From positions 1 to 56,053 of the IMG/VR virus record IMGVR_UViG_3300045941_000468: DNA of 56,053 nucleotides; one strand, given 5' to 3'. Position numbers and translations under genes: made by a program. The number at the start of each line of letters is the position of its first letter. Position 1 is the stretch's first letter. This document shows, in pieces, positions 42,349-49,588 of this stretch. Source of the DNA: a virus. The notes below the pieces were generated by a model. It made no database searches and was not told the origin of the DNA. It was given only the letters and a program-made list of their open reading frames with translations.

Positions 42349-44557
42349 GATCGGTCTCCAGGTCGTCGGCTTCCTCAGCGGTCATCGCCGAGTTGCGGTA
42401 GTCGGGTTTCTCGGTGCGCGCCTCGCGCGCCTGCTGCTCGATCGCCGACTTGCGGCGCCGCCGCTCGGCGATCGGTTCGACTTCGCCGCCCGCCATGCGC
42501 CAGGCGACGTAGTAGCCGATGGCGGACGACATCACGGTGTCGTCGTGCTGCCCGCGCGCGGCCTCGGCCTCGCCGATCGAGGTTTCGGTGATGAAGTGCC
42601 GCAGCTCCCCGCGCGTGATGGGCGAGTTGAGGATCAGGTCGGGGAGGCGGCTGATCGGATCGAAGGTGGTGACGGCGCCGTAGTAGCTGGCGAGCAGCAG
42701 CGGGCGCGTGCGCGGGTTGGTCTGCCAGCCGATGCGGGTGGAGTAGCGACGCTCCTGACTGGCGGCGTCGGCATACTCCCAGACGTAGAAGTGCGCGTAG
42801 CCCAGATGCAGCTGCAGGGCGTCCTGCGTCGCCAGCCCGTGGTTGTTGGTCTCGATCGCCGCCATCGCCTCGATGCCGTCGGGGTCGGCGTAGTAGCGGC
42901 CGATGGCGTCGCAGACGAAGGCGAGCGCCTTGGGGTCGAGCTGATTGGTGATGTACTGCGCGACCTGCTCGGCGGGCTCCTCCATCGAGGGGAGGCGGAT
43001 GACGTCGACGACCGAGTAGTCCTGGCCCAGGCCGTCGCTGACGTCGACGCCGAGGATGTAGCGGCGCGTGCCGCGCAGGCGCGGGTACTCCCAGATCGCC
43101 ATGACGCTGTGGCGGAGGGAGGGGAGCTGCGCCAGCTGCTCGGCCGAGAGGCGGCGGAAGCCGTAGCCGGGCGGCACCGGCGTCGTCTCGTGGCTCAGTG
43201 GGGTCGAGAAACGCGCGATCGCGGGCGCCAGCGGCGGGACCACACGCTGCCGCTGGACGTCAGCGGTCTCGGGCTGGCCGCGCAGTTCGGCCACCGCCAG
43301 CGCGGGTTCCACGCTCCAGACGTCCCGCAGGGGGCGGAGCGAGCCTGCGCGGTCGATCGCTTCGAGCTGTTCGAGGGTGAAGACCGAGCGGCCCGCATAC
43401 TGGAAGCACTCCTGATCATCAGCGGGGTACTCCTTCAGGAACTTGTACAGCTGCCCTTTCGATTCGTAGAAGCGGCGCGTCTTCTCGTACCAGTACAGCT
43501 GGTCGCGCGAGAGCGTGACGGTGCGCCCGGCATACCACTTCGGGCTGTCGCGTTCGCACTTGGCGGCGTGCGCGAGGGTCGAGGGCGAGGGGTCCCAGCC
43601 CGCCGGGGCGGGGAGCGAGTACTTCTTCGGCTCGGCACTCCACGGGATGAAGATGTTGCGGAAGCGCCCCTCGCCCTGCCCGCTGGCGAGCCAGTGCTTG
43701 TGCCACCAGTCCCCGGCGTACTCGGCGGTCGCCTCGTAGATGACGAGGGTGTCGGCGGCGTAGGGGATGGCGGGGAGGAGCGCGGTGTCGAGCTGCTCGG
43801 GGTTGTCCCAGGTGGGCAGCTCGCTGATGTGCACGACCGAGTAGGTCTGGCCGCGCCCGATCGACCCCTTCGTCCCTTCGGTGCCGGTCACGGATTGCAG
43901 GGCGCCGCGGGTGGACTTGCCCCAGGCGGTTTTCAGAAAGCACTGGTTGACGAGACTGAGTTCGCGGTTCTTGTTGAAGTACACCCGCTCGGGCTTGAGG
44001 AACCACGGCAGCTGGTCGTAGATGCGCACGACCATGCGGAACAGATACCCGGCCTGGTCCTCGACGTCGGCCGCGGAGAGGGCGCGGATGTGCGTGCGGG
44101 TGACGATGCGGTGCGCCACGAGCGACTCGGCAAGGGTCGAGACCCCCAGCTGCCGGGCCTTGAGCACATTGAGCAACAGGCCGTCGGGCGAGCCGCTCGT
44201 GACATTCGCCATCTCCATCCGCGCGAGCTGGTCGAGCACCATCGCCTGCGACTCCCACAGCGGCGAGAGGCGGCGCAGCCCGTGGCCTTCCTGGTCGATC
44301 CAGACGAAGCGCTCGGCGAAGTAGGGGAAGTCGTAGGGGCAGCGCAGGCGCGAGCTGCCGACGAAGCGCTGCTCGTCCTCGGTGAGGGGACGGCGCGGCT
44401 GTCCGGACTCGTCCATCGCCTGCATGGCGCTGCTGGTGAGGGTGGCGCTGTCCGCGACCGAGTAGCGCGGGATCCCATCAGGGAAGACGGCGCGGAACTT
44501 CTGCGCAATGACCGCTTCGTCCTCCGCGATGAGATCCGGGTGGTACATGGCCGTCAC
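42269..44557 (-). CDS. terL: Terminase large subunit
   Basis: 762 residues. ATPase domain: Walker A-like KARQLGVST at 133-141 and Walker B VVHISE at 241-246. Nuclease domain: ILGVDVSDGLGQD (Asp505), FVCDAIG (Asp550) and GQHDD (671-673), matching the acidic triad of the RNase H-like headful nuclease. It translocates DNA into the capsid through the portal and cuts it. The GTG at 44557 overlaps the upstream stop (GTGA); an ATG at 44548 is the alternative. The insert between the domains (about 400-500) is long. A Gln/Arg/Glu-rich C-terminal tail probably binds the portal. Confidence 0.92.
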   Translation of the reverse strand: MTAMYHPDLIAEDEAVIAQKFRAVFPDGIPRYSVADSATLTSSAMQAMDESGQPRRPLTEDEQRFVGSSRLRCPYDFPYFAERFVWIDQEGHGLRRLSPLWESQAMVLDQLARMEMANVTSGSPDGLLLNVLKARQLGVSTLAESLVAHRIVTRTHIRALSAADVEDQAGYLFRMVVRIYDQLPWFLKPERVYFNKNRELSLVNQCFLKTAWGKSTRGALQSVTGTEGTKGSIGRGQTYSVVHISELPTWDNPEQLDTALLPAIPYAADTLVIYEATAEYAGDWWHKHWLASGQGEGRFRNIFIPWSAEPKKYSLPAPAGWDPSPSTLAHAAKCERDSPKWYAGRTVTLSRDQLYWYEKTRRFYESKGQLYKFLKEYPADDQECFQYAGRSVFTLEQLEAIDRAGSLRPLRDVWSVEPALAVAELRGQPETADVQRQRVVPPLAPAIARFSTPLSHETTPVPPGYGFRRLSAEQLAQLPSLRHSVMAIWEYPRLRGTRRYILGVDVSDGLGQDYSVVDVIRLPSMEEPAEQVAQYITNQLDPKALAFVCDAIGRYYADPDGIEAMAAIETNNHGLATQDALQLHLGYAHFYVWEYADAASQERRYSTRIGWQTNPRTRPLLLASYYGAVTTFDPISRLPDLILNSPITRGELRHFITETSIGEAEAARGQHDDTVMSSAIGYYVAWRMAGGEVEPIAERRRRKSAIEQQAREARTEKPDYRNSAMTAEEADDLETDHESVQDDTYALTDETGGLYFDDRQRA

Positions 44558-44652
44558 CCCCGCTCGAAGTACGCGCGAGCGATCACGAAGATCAGCCAGG
44601 CGAAGACCAGGCCGACGACGACGATCGCTTGCGGGAGGGTGAGGTCCGGCAT
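44554..44652 (-). CDS. Tiny membrane protein, paralogue of 41817-41927
   Basis: 32 residues: MPDLTLPQAIVVVGLVFAWL followed by IFVIARAYFERG. One membrane helix with a charged end, nearly identical in its last 16 residues to the protein at 41817. Coupled to the terminase by GTGA. Two retained copies around terL suggest selection for dosage or for slightly different variants, as in holin/antiholin pairs, but this is only inference. Confidence 0.65.
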   Translation of the reverse strand: MPDLTLPQAIVVVGLVFAWLIFVIARAYFERG

Positions 44653-44662
44653 GGCGGCGCGC

Positions 44663-44875
44663 CTACTCCTCGACGCCCTTGCCGTGCCCGTCGCGGAAGC
44701 CGAGCACCACCGCGCCGCGCTCGGTCAGGACCTTCTCCTCGGTGAGGCGATTGATGATCAGCTGATCGCCGTCTTCGACCGGCGCCTCGGCGAGGCGCTG
44801 CCCGTCGCGGTAGCCCTCGATCAACCCCTGCATGTAGTCGTCACTGACGGCCTGGCCCAGATACATCGGCGACAT
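44663..44875 (-). CDS. Hypothetical small protein upstream of terminase
   Basis: 70 residues from ATG 44875. Charged and probably globular: VSDDYMQGLIEGYRDGQRLA, DQLIINRLTEEKVLTERGAV, ending GHGKGVEE. No cysteines or membrane segment. AGAAAGGCAGG upstream serves as the ribosome-binding site. No family recognised. Confidence 0.65.
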   Translation of the reverse strand: MSPMYLGQAVSDDYMQGLIEGYRDGQRLAEAPVEDGDQLIINRLTEEKVLTERGAVVLGFRDGHGKGVEE

Positions 44876-44892
44876 GACGAACCTGCCTTTCT

Positions 44893-45693
44893 CTAGCTGC
44901 GGTCCTCCTCCTCAGCGTCGTCGTCGGCGTCGTCGTCGTGGGTGCCCAGCGGGAGATCGGGGGGCTCCTCGATGGGGGCGGGGGGATATTCGACCGGCGG
45001 CTCACTCACCGGCGCATAGGGACTGGCGCTGCGCGTGCGGCCGGGCGTGAAGAGCAGATCGCCGACCGCCTGGTGCAGCTGTTCGAGGGAGCCGCCGCCG
45101 TTCGCCGCCAGGGCGCCTGCGGCCACCACGCCCTGGTTCTGCGTGATGGTGAGCCCGCCCTTCTTCTCCAGCAGCTGGCCGAGTTCGAGCGCCAGCTTCT
45201 GCCGGTCGAAGTCCGGCTCGCTCAGGGTGGTGCCCGTGCCCCGGCAGACCGGACAGGTCGGGCGCCGAGCCTCCTCCGCCTGACAGGCCGAGCAGGCGAT
45301 CGGCACGGGCATCGCGCGCGTCATCACGTCCTCGACGATGGGTACCAGGCGGCTGGCGATGATGTGACTGGCCTCGATGTGTGCGCGGGTGATGAGTGCC
45401 TTGCGGTAGGCGGCGAAGAGTTCCGCGACGCTGATGCCGGTCAGCGTGCACAGGCGCCGCAGGCTGTAGGTGCGGTAGCGCGGGTCGAGCAGCAGGTTGA
45501 TCACCTTCTCGACTTCGGGCGCCGTCTCGGCGACCGCCAGGACATCGGCGAGCTTGGCGCGCCCGCCCACCGCGGTGGCAAACAGCTCGACCGCCTCGCC
45601 GTTCTGGATCTCTTCCTCGGCGCGCGTGAGCACGATCTCGGGGGCGCGCACCGCCGCCGGGACGAGCGCGCTGGCAGGGGTGCGGCGGGCCAT
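44893..45693 (-). CDS. Probable terminase small subunit with zinc knuckle
   Basis: 266 residues. The region YSLRRLCTLTGISVAELFAA is a helix-turn-helix of the type used by small terminases to bind the packaging start. It is followed by a long helix (ALITRAHIEASHIIASRLVP) and CSACQAEEARRPTCPVCRG, a four-Cys zinc knuckle. The C-terminal 60 residues are Pro-rich, then very acidic (HDDDADDDAEEEDRS), typical of a flexible tail that contacts the large subunit. Position just upstream of terL supports the call. The zinc knuckle is unusual for a small terminase, so a regulator remains possible. Confidence 0.65.
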   Translation of the reverse strand: MARRTPASALVPAAVRAPEIVLTRAEEEIQNGEAVELFATAVGGRAKLADVLAVAETAPEVEKVINLLLDPRYRTYSLRRLCTLTGISVAELFAAYRKALITRAHIEASHIIASRLVPIVEDVMTRAMPVPIACSACQAEEARRPTCPVCRGTGTTLSEPDFDRQKLALELGQLLEKKGGLTITQNQGVVAAGALAANGGGSLEQLHQAVGDLLFTPGRTRSASPYAPVSEPPVEYPPAPIEEPPDLPLGTHDDDADDDAEEEDRS

Positions 45694-45696
45694 CGG

Positions 45697-45894
45697 TCAG
45701 GTCCGGATGATGCGGTGGCCGAGCAGGCTGTGCGCCAGGAGGCCGGGGCGCGGCGGGTCCAGCTGGCGGCGCGGGATCTCCGGCGCGGGCTGGGGGCGCA
45801 GGAACCGCTCCACCTCCCGCGGATCCCGAGAGGTCGGCGCTCCGACCGCAGGGGGCGCGCCGGGCAGGCGGGGCGGGTGGCGATCGGGCTTCAC
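45697..45894 (-). CDS. Small Pro/Arg-rich hypothetical protein
   Basis: 65 residues from GTG 45894, which overlaps the previous stop (GTGA). Pro- and Arg-rich: PPRLPGAPPAVGAPTSRDPR, then QPAPEIPRRQLDPPRPGLLA and an ending HRIIRT. Probably disordered. Codon third positions are strongly G/C, as in real genes here. Function unknown. Confidence 0.5.
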   Translation of the reverse strand: MKPDRHPPRLPGAPPAVGAPTSRDPREVERFLRPQPAPEIPRRQLDPPRPGLLAHSLLGHRIIRT

Positions 45895-46250
45895 AGCCGT
45901 GACTCCGCCAGCCGCGTGAGTTCGACGTCGCGCGCGGTGAGGCGGGCGGCGAGGTCGCGCGTCTTTTCGTCGGCGAGGTAGATCATGACCTCCTCGTCGG
46001 TGGGGATGTGCCCGGTGTCGTTCTGCGTGCGCGCGATGTAGGTGGCGGCGAGATACGCCTCCTGCGGGTCGAGGAAGCTGACGCCGGTGTCCTCGCGGAC
46101 GGCGGCGCGATCGGCAGGCGGGGGCGGGGGCGCCAGGTGGTCCACGAGGCGGAGGAGGAGGTCGCCCTGCCGGTCGAGCGAGGCGGTGATCGCGTCGAGC
46201 GAGCGGGCGACACGCCGGAGATAGAGCAGCCCGGCGAGACGCTTGAGCAT
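45891..46250 (-). CDS. Hypothetical protein with N-terminal amphipathic helix
   Basis: 119 residues. Starts with a hydrophobic/basic helix (LKRLAGLLYLRRVARSLDAI), then LDRQGDLLLRLVDHLAPPPP, a linker, and a C-terminal domain (EEVMIYLADEKTRDLAARLT). The N-terminal plan is familiar from small phage proteins near terminases, without known function. There is no Shine-Dalgarno sequence; the AGGGGGATCTAGAC box ends 31 nt upstream of the ATG, suggesting a leaderless or specially initiated mRNA. Confidence 0.65.
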   Translation of the reverse strand: MLKRLAGLLYLRRVARSLDAITASLDRQGDLLLRLVDHLAPPPPPADRAAVREDTGVSFLDPQEAYLAATYIARTQNDTGHIPTDEEVMIYLADEKTRDLAARLTARDVELTRLAESRL

Positions 46251-46281
46251 GGAGCAGGATATGGGCCAGAGCCCGGGGGCT

Positions 46282-46295
46282 GTCTAGATCCCCCT
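46282..46295 (-). promoter_or_regulatory. AGGGGGATCTRGAC box, copy C (31 nt before start at 46250)
   Basis: The minus strand reads AGGGGGATCTAGAC and contains the TAG stop of the preceding gene (46286-46284). CATATCCT lies between box and start codon at about the -10 distance. No Shine-Dalgarno sequence. Confidence 0.5.
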
Positions 46296-46577
46296 GGTCA
46301 GGAAGCGGGGCGTGGCCGGGCCGAGGAAGGCGTCGATGGTGTTGCCCTCGAACCATTCGAGCGCGGCGTCCTCGCCCATGTCCCGCGCCATCGCGCTGAG
46401 GACGGCGTCCCGGTCGTAGAGGACGGCGGGCGCCTGGCCGGAGCCTTCCACGAGGCCGAGGATGGCGTGGTCGAAGTGCTCGGGCGGGTCGAAGAAGATC
46501 AGCTCGACGTCGTGATCCTCCGCCCAGCGGGTGAGGTCGGCGCGGGTGGGTGGGGCGAGTCGGGCGACGCGAGCCAC
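46284..46577 (-). CDS. Hypothetical phage protein of late-operon type
   Basis: 97 residues from GTG 46577. The central part DHAILGLVEGSGQAPAVLYD, then RDMGEDAALEWFEGNTIDAF and LGPATPRFL is a pattern I know from conserved small phage proteins of unknown function. Its N-terminus resembles a bipartite helical segment (LTRWAEDHDVELIFF). The start has no Shine-Dalgarno sequence, but box D lies 32 nt upstream. The last codons run into box C. Confidence 0.65.
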   Translation of the reverse strand: MARVARLAPPTRADLTRWAEDHDVELIFFDPPEHFDHAILGLVEGSGQAPAVLYDRDAVLSAMARDMGEDAALEWFEGNTIDAFLGPATPRFLTRGI

Positions 46578-46591
46578 GCCCGGGAGGATGC

Positions 46592-46813
46592 CTAGCGGGC
46601 GGGCGGCGTGTCCAGATCCCCCTTGGCGCCGTGCTTGGGGCAGTCGACGCTGACGCAGCGGCCCCCGGGGTCGACCTGGATCGGGCCGCAGCCTTCACAG
46701 AGGACCACGGCGGCTTTGCCCTCGGCCCACGCTTCGGGGGTGGTCAGCCCAGCGAGTTCCTCGAAGTCCTTGCCGAAGAGTTCATCCGAGCACTGCAGGC
46801 AGAAGTCAGCCAT
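46592..46813 (-). CDS. Conserved small zinc-ribbon phage protein
   Basis: 73 residues: ADFCLQCSDELFGKDFEELA, GLTTPE, then VLCEGCGPIQVDPGGRCVSV and DCPKH. Three Cys pairs suggest two zinc sites. This family is common among tailed phages infecting various hosts; its role is unknown. It overlaps the upstream gene by eight bases. Its last 17 codons run through box D, so the box is coding sequence here. Confidence 0.75.
   Translation of the reverse strand: MADFCLQCSDELFGKDFEELAGLTTPEAWAEGKAAVVLCEGCGPIQVDPGGRCVSVDCPKHGAKGDLDTPPAR
46610..46623 (-). promoter_or_regulatory. AGGGGGATCTRGAC box, copy D (32 nt before start at 46577)
   Basis: The minus strand reads AGGGGGATCTGGAC inside the end of the preceding gene (codons KGDLD). 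GGCATCCT lies at about the -10 distance. The downstream GTG start has no Shine-Dalgarno sequence. Confidence 0.5.
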
Positions 46814-47024
46814 CGGTCACCGTGATGGAGACGCGCAGCTCGGTGACCGTCGGGGCCTCGCGCCCAGCGACGCGCTGCAGATCGGCGCTGAGGACGTACT
46901 TCGAGACGAGCTTGACGCCGTCGCCGGTGGCGTAGAGGGCGGCGATGAACTCGCCGTCCTGCCAGACCTCGCAGACCGGCTGGCCGCGCAGCAGCGCGTG
47001 CTCATCGAGACGGAAGGTAATCAT
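46806..47024 (-). CDS. Small hypothetical beta protein
   Basis: 72 residues from ATG 47024 (ATGA overlap). Mostly strands: ITFRLDEHALLRGQPVCEVW, FIAALYATGDGVKLVSKYVL, TVTELRVSITVTDG. It could be a small beta-barrel, but there is no identifiable family or active site. Confidence 0.65.
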   Translation of the reverse strand: MITFRLDEHALLRGQPVCEVWQDGEFIAALYATGDGVKLVSKYVLSADLQRVAGREAPTVTELRVSITVTDG

Positions 47025-47278
47025 GGCTCGGGCTCCTCCCGTGTCAGCTGCTGGTGGCGGAGCGCCAGCTCGCACACCTTGGGGCCGACCGCCTCAATAG
47101 CGGCGACGAACGATTCGAGCAGCTTGTAGGCGGCGTAGATGTCCTTGCCGAAGATGGTGCCGCTGGTGATGTGGCGCTGCAGGATCTGATAAAACGGGTC
47201 ATCCGCTGACCAGCGCCCCTCGGCGAGGATCTGCTTGGCGCGGGCGACGTCCTCGGCGAGGGTCTCGTAGTAGGGCAT
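47021..47278 (-). CDS. Small hypothetical helical protein
   Basis: 85 residues: YYETLAEDVARAKQILAEGR, DPFYQILQRHITSGTIFGKD, IYAAYKLLESFVAAIEAVGP. Predominantly helical, no Cys motif or membrane segment. TGATG overlap upstream and ATGA downstream. Function unknown. Confidence 0.65.
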   Translation of the reverse strand: MPYYETLAEDVARAKQILAEGRWSADDPFYQILQRHITSGTIFGKDIYAAYKLLESFVAAIEAVGPKVCELALRHQQLTREEPEP

Positions 47279-47700
47279 CACCGCCTCCGCTTCGGTCCGC
47301 GCACCTGCACCGCGCCGAGGATGCGCCCCTCGCCGGTCTTGCCGCAGGCGGCGATGAACTGCGGCTCCCACGGGCCGTAGGTGCCGTGCTGGCGGTTCTG
47401 GTCGAGGATCTCCTCCATCGTGTAGCGGCGGGGCTCGCGCACTTTCTTCCAGCGGTAGAAGTCCACGCGCTTGATCGAGTAGTAGACCTTCTGCCCCTCG
47501 ACGAGCGCCGCGTTCCAGCACAGGCCCTTGTCCTCCGCCCAGCCGTGCGCGTAGATCGTGCCGTCCTCGGCCTCGCACAGGGCGTGGACCAGGCGGAGAT
47601 GGTCGGCGGCGTAGCGGGGGCCTTCCTCGCGCACGCGCGACTCGATGAACTCGATCGCGTCGTCGAAGCAGGTGAAGGTGGGCAGGAGCGCGTTCGTCAT
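47278..47700 (-). CDS. Hypothetical phage protein
   Basis: 140 residues from ATG 47700 (ATGA overlap). TFTCFDDAIEFIESRVREEG, LVHALCEAEDGTIYAHGWAE, VYYSIKRVDFYRWKKVREPR, PWEPQFIAACGKTGEGRILG. A mixed alpha/beta pattern with a basic C-terminus (RGPKRRR). It resembles conserved small phage proteins with no assigned role. Confidence 0.65.
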   Translation of the reverse strand: MTNALLPTFTCFDDAIEFIESRVREEGPRYAADHLRLVHALCEAEDGTIYAHGWAEDKGLCWNAALVEGQKVYYSIKRVDFYRWKKVREPRRYTMEEILDQNRQHGTYGPWEPQFIAACGKTGEGRILGAVQVRGPKRRR

Positions 47701-47897
47701 CGCGGCGCCCCCACGAAGGGACGCGGCAGCGGCCCGTGCACGAAGAAGACCGTGTGCCGGACGTCGCCGGGCGTGACGCCTTCGGCCCGCAGCGTGGCGA
47801 CGGCGTCCTCGGGGGTCAGGCCGGTGAGATCGACCGTGCGGCCGTCGCGCAGAAAGCAGGTGACGGTGGTGGTGGCGAGGGCGTGCTTGAGATCCAT
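47697..47897 (-). CDS. Small hypothetical protein with palindrome at its start
   Basis: 66 residues: MDLKHALATTTVTCFLRDG, TVDLTGLTPEDAVATLRAEG, VRHTVFFVHGPLPRPF. A beta-alpha-beta plan. The ATG lies in a palindrome variant (47891-47904), and GGAG precedes it at good spacing. No family recognised. Confidence 0.6.
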   Translation of the reverse strand: MDLKHALATTTVTCFLRDGRTVDLTGLTPEDAVATLRAEGVTPGDVRHTVFFVHGPLPRPFVGAPR

Positions 47898-47904
47898 ATG
47901 CTTC
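47891..47904. promoter_or_regulatory. Operator-like palindrome variant over a start codon
   Basis: GATCCATATGCTTC, two mismatches to the consensus but keeping the CATATG core; on the minus strand CATATG supplies the start codon of the gene at 47697-47897. Confidence 0.35.
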
Positions 47905-48034
47905 ACTCCAGGGCACGCGCCGCTAACCGGCAGAAGCGCCGGAACCGGCGATGCTGGCGCGAGCCGGGTCGCGGCCAGCGGTACTGCGTCGTGACGCGCG
48001 TGAGCACCTTCTTCGTCTTCCGCGGCAGGCGCAT
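47903..48034 (-). CDS. Very small basic protein
   Basis: 43 residues: MRLPRKTKKVLTRVTTQYRW, RPGSRQHRRFRRFCRLAARA. About one third Arg/Lys. Coupled to its neighbour by TGATG. Probably nucleic-acid binding if real. Confidence 0.5.
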   Translation of the reverse strand: MRLPRKTKKVLTRVTTQYRWPRPGSRQHRRFRRFCRLAARALE

Positions 48035-48294
48035 CAGTCCGCCTGCCCTTCGCCGCGGGCGATCCGCCGCAGCATCGGGCAGTGGTCGCCGTGCTCGAAG
48101 GGGCGCGGCTCCACGCGCAGCACCTCGCCCTCCCGGTGCCCCGGGCTGGTGACACTGACCCCGCAGCCCTTGCAGGTGCGCGTCACGGTGATGGCGTCGC
48201 CCTGCTCGTGGAAGGACGCCCAGCCCCAGCCGAGGTCGACGATCTCGGTGGCGGTGGCGACCCACTGATCGAGGCGGGTGCCCTGCTCGTTCAT
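48034..48294 (-). CDS. Small hypothetical zinc protein
   Basis: 86 residues: TRLDQWVATATEIVDLGWGW, then ITVTRTCKGCGVSVTSPGH, ending PFEHGDHCPMLRRIARGEGQ. CKGC plus later His/Cys residues could bind zinc. TGATG overlaps at both ends. No function known. Confidence 0.6.
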   Translation of the reverse strand: MNEQGTRLDQWVATATEIVDLGWGWASFHEQGDAITVTRTCKGCGVSVTSPGHREGEVLRVEPRPFEHGDHCPMLRRIARGEGQAD

Positions 48295-48527
48295 CAGAAC
48301 CACACGAAGGTTGTCTCGGTCCAGTTGACTTCCTTGCCCATGCAACACAGCTCCTGCAGGTAGCGCGCGTAGGCGTCGGCCAGCGCCTGCCGTTCGAGGA
48401 ACAGCTGGTACCCGAGGCCATTCTCCCACTCGCTGGACGTCAGGCCCCAGCGCCGCGTGTGCTCCGGCATCACCTGGCCGGGGATGAGCCCCGCGGTCAC
48501 TTCCCACGCACAGCGTGCCGCTTCCAT
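48294..48527 (-). CDS. Small hypothetical helical protein
   Basis: 77 residues: MEAARCAWEVTAGLIPGQVM, SSEWENGLGYQLFLERQALA, DAYARYLQELCCMGKEVNW. Mostly helical, with no recognised motif. TGATG overlap with the HTH gene upstream, whose stop it shares. Confidence 0.6.
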   Translation of the reverse strand: MEAARCAWEVTAGLIPGQVMPEHTRRWGLTSSEWENGLGYQLFLERQALADAYARYLQELCCMGKEVNWTETTFVWF

Positions 48528-48727
48528 CACGCCTCCTCCCGCCGGGGCACTTCCTCGACCAGCGCGGCCAGATCCGCCCGGGAGAAGCGCACGCGGCTCC
48601 CGAGGATCTTGACCTTGCGCACGCGCCCCTGCCGCGCGAGCCGATAGATCGTCTGGTCCTTCAAGCCCGTCATCCGCATCGCCTCGCGGATGTCGACGTA
48701 GTCGGCCCCCTGCACTTGCATATGCAT
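48527..48727 (-). CDS. HTH_17/excisionase-like DNA-binding protein, start in palindrome
   Basis: 66 residues. YVDIREAMRMTGLKDQTIYR, LARQGRVRKVKILGSRVRFS and RADLAALVEEV form the winged HTH of excisionase and MerR-like small regulators, the same type as the protein at 312-566. The ATG (48727) lies within the palindrome at 48716-48729, giving the N-terminus MHMQVQ. Such an arrangement invites autoregulation, whether the protein itself or another factor binds the palindrome. A GAGGAG precedes the start. Confidence 0.75.
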   Translation of the reverse strand: MHMQVQGADYVDIREAMRMTGLKDQTIYRLARQGRVRKVKILGSRVRFSRADLAALVEEVPRREEA

Positions 48728-48729
48728 CA
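48716..48729. promoter_or_regulatory. Operator-like palindrome variant overlapping HTH gene start
   Basis: TTGCATATGCATCA on the plus strand; the core GCATATGC is intact and the minus strand gives ATGCATATGCAA, the first four codons of the HTH gene. Confidence 0.6.
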
Positions 48730-48906
48730 CTCCTCAGGCACCAGCGGCGCCTCGATCACCCGCTTGAGCAGGTCCCCAATCTCGATCTCCTCGCCGGTCA
48801 CCGCATCGATCGACACCTCCAGCGCGGTCGAGGACGCGACGTAGTCCATCAGCACGGTGAGCAGCGCCTGCCGCTCGTGCGGCGTGAGGTCGAGGCGGAC
48901 CTTCAT
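48727..48906 (-). CDS. Small hypothetical protein
   Basis: 59 residues: MKVRLDLTPHERQALLTVLM, YVASSTALEVSIDAVTGEEI, IGDLLKRVIEAPLVPEE. Helix, then strand, then helix. Plausible small regulator or adaptor. Coupled by ATGA upstream and TGATG downstream. Confidence 0.6.
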   Translation of the reverse strand: MKVRLDLTPHERQALLTVLMDYVASSTALEVSIDAVTGEEIEIGDLLKRVIEAPLVPEE

Positions 48907-49232
48907 CGCGCTTCTCTCCGCAGCCGGAAGAACAGATCGGTCGCCGCGAGCGCCGCCTGACGCCGCGTCAGCCCCGGCGGGTCGGTCTCCTCGCCACCCC
49001 CATAGCAGCTGCAGCGGTGCTCGATGTGCGCCACGCTGCCGAACAGCTGCCGCAGGTGGCACTCGATGTGGTACGGCAGCTGGCTGATGGTGTCGCCGCA
49101 GTGCGGGAGGGTGTAGCCCTCGTCCTCGTCGGTGAAGCCCTCGCCGCACCAGGCGCAGGGGGTGGTCGGCGTGGCGGCGCGCGTGCAGTCGTCGCAGGCG
49201 GCGGAGAAGGGGGCGGGGCCGAACCACTGCAT
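48903..49232 (-). CDS. Zinc-binding phage protein
   Basis: 109 residues from ATG 49232. CDDC, CAWC, PHCGDTISQLPYHIECHLRQ, HRCSC: enough Cys/His for two or three zinc sites, then a helical end (LTRRQAALAATDLFFRL). The motif with HIECHLRQLFGSVAHI is familiar from conserved zinc proteins in phage genomes. Function unknown. Confidence 0.65.
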   Translation of the reverse strand: MQWFGPAPFSAACDDCTRAATPTTPCAWCGEGFTDEDEGYTLPHCGDTISQLPYHIECHLRQLFGSVAHIEHRCSCYGGGEETDPPGLTRRQAALAATDLFFRLRREAR

Positions 49233-49588
49233 CACGGCCGCTCCGGCTCCTCGAACTGGTGACACCGCACACAGTAGCGATTGGCGATGTCGTTGGGGTT
49301 GAAGCTCACCACGCCGCACCGCGGACAGCGATAGTGCGGGCGTGTGCCGGGGTCCTTCTGCCGCGCCTCCGCTGCCTCCACGAGCGCGATGAACTCGCCG
49401 AACCGGCGGATCGCGTCGGGGCTCCACGAGGCTGGGTCCTGACGCGCGCGTTCCTCCGCGTGCAGCCGCACGTTCTCACTGGCCTGTGCCGGGTCGGTCG
49501 GGCAGGCGCCGTCGGGCTCGCTGTGGGCGTTCCACCACTCGTCGCAGTGACGGCACTCGCCGTTGTGATCGGGCTCGAAGGTGCTCAT
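49232..49588 (-). CDS. Zinc-ribbon protein
   Basis: 118 residues. CRHCDEWWNAHS at the N-terminus and YRCPRCGVVSFNPNDIANRY, CVRCHQFEEP at the C-terminus make two zinc knuckles joined by a helical segment (AIRRFGEFIALVEAAEARQK). The C-terminal ribbon resembles zinc-ribbon ends of nucleic-acid-associated proteins. Function unknown. Confidence 0.65.
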   Translation of the reverse strand: MSTFEPDHNGECRHCDEWWNAHSEPDGACPTDPAQASENVRLHAEERARQDPASWSPDAIRRFGEFIALVEAAEARQKDPGTRPHYRCPRCGVVSFNPNDIANRYCVRCHQFEEPERP

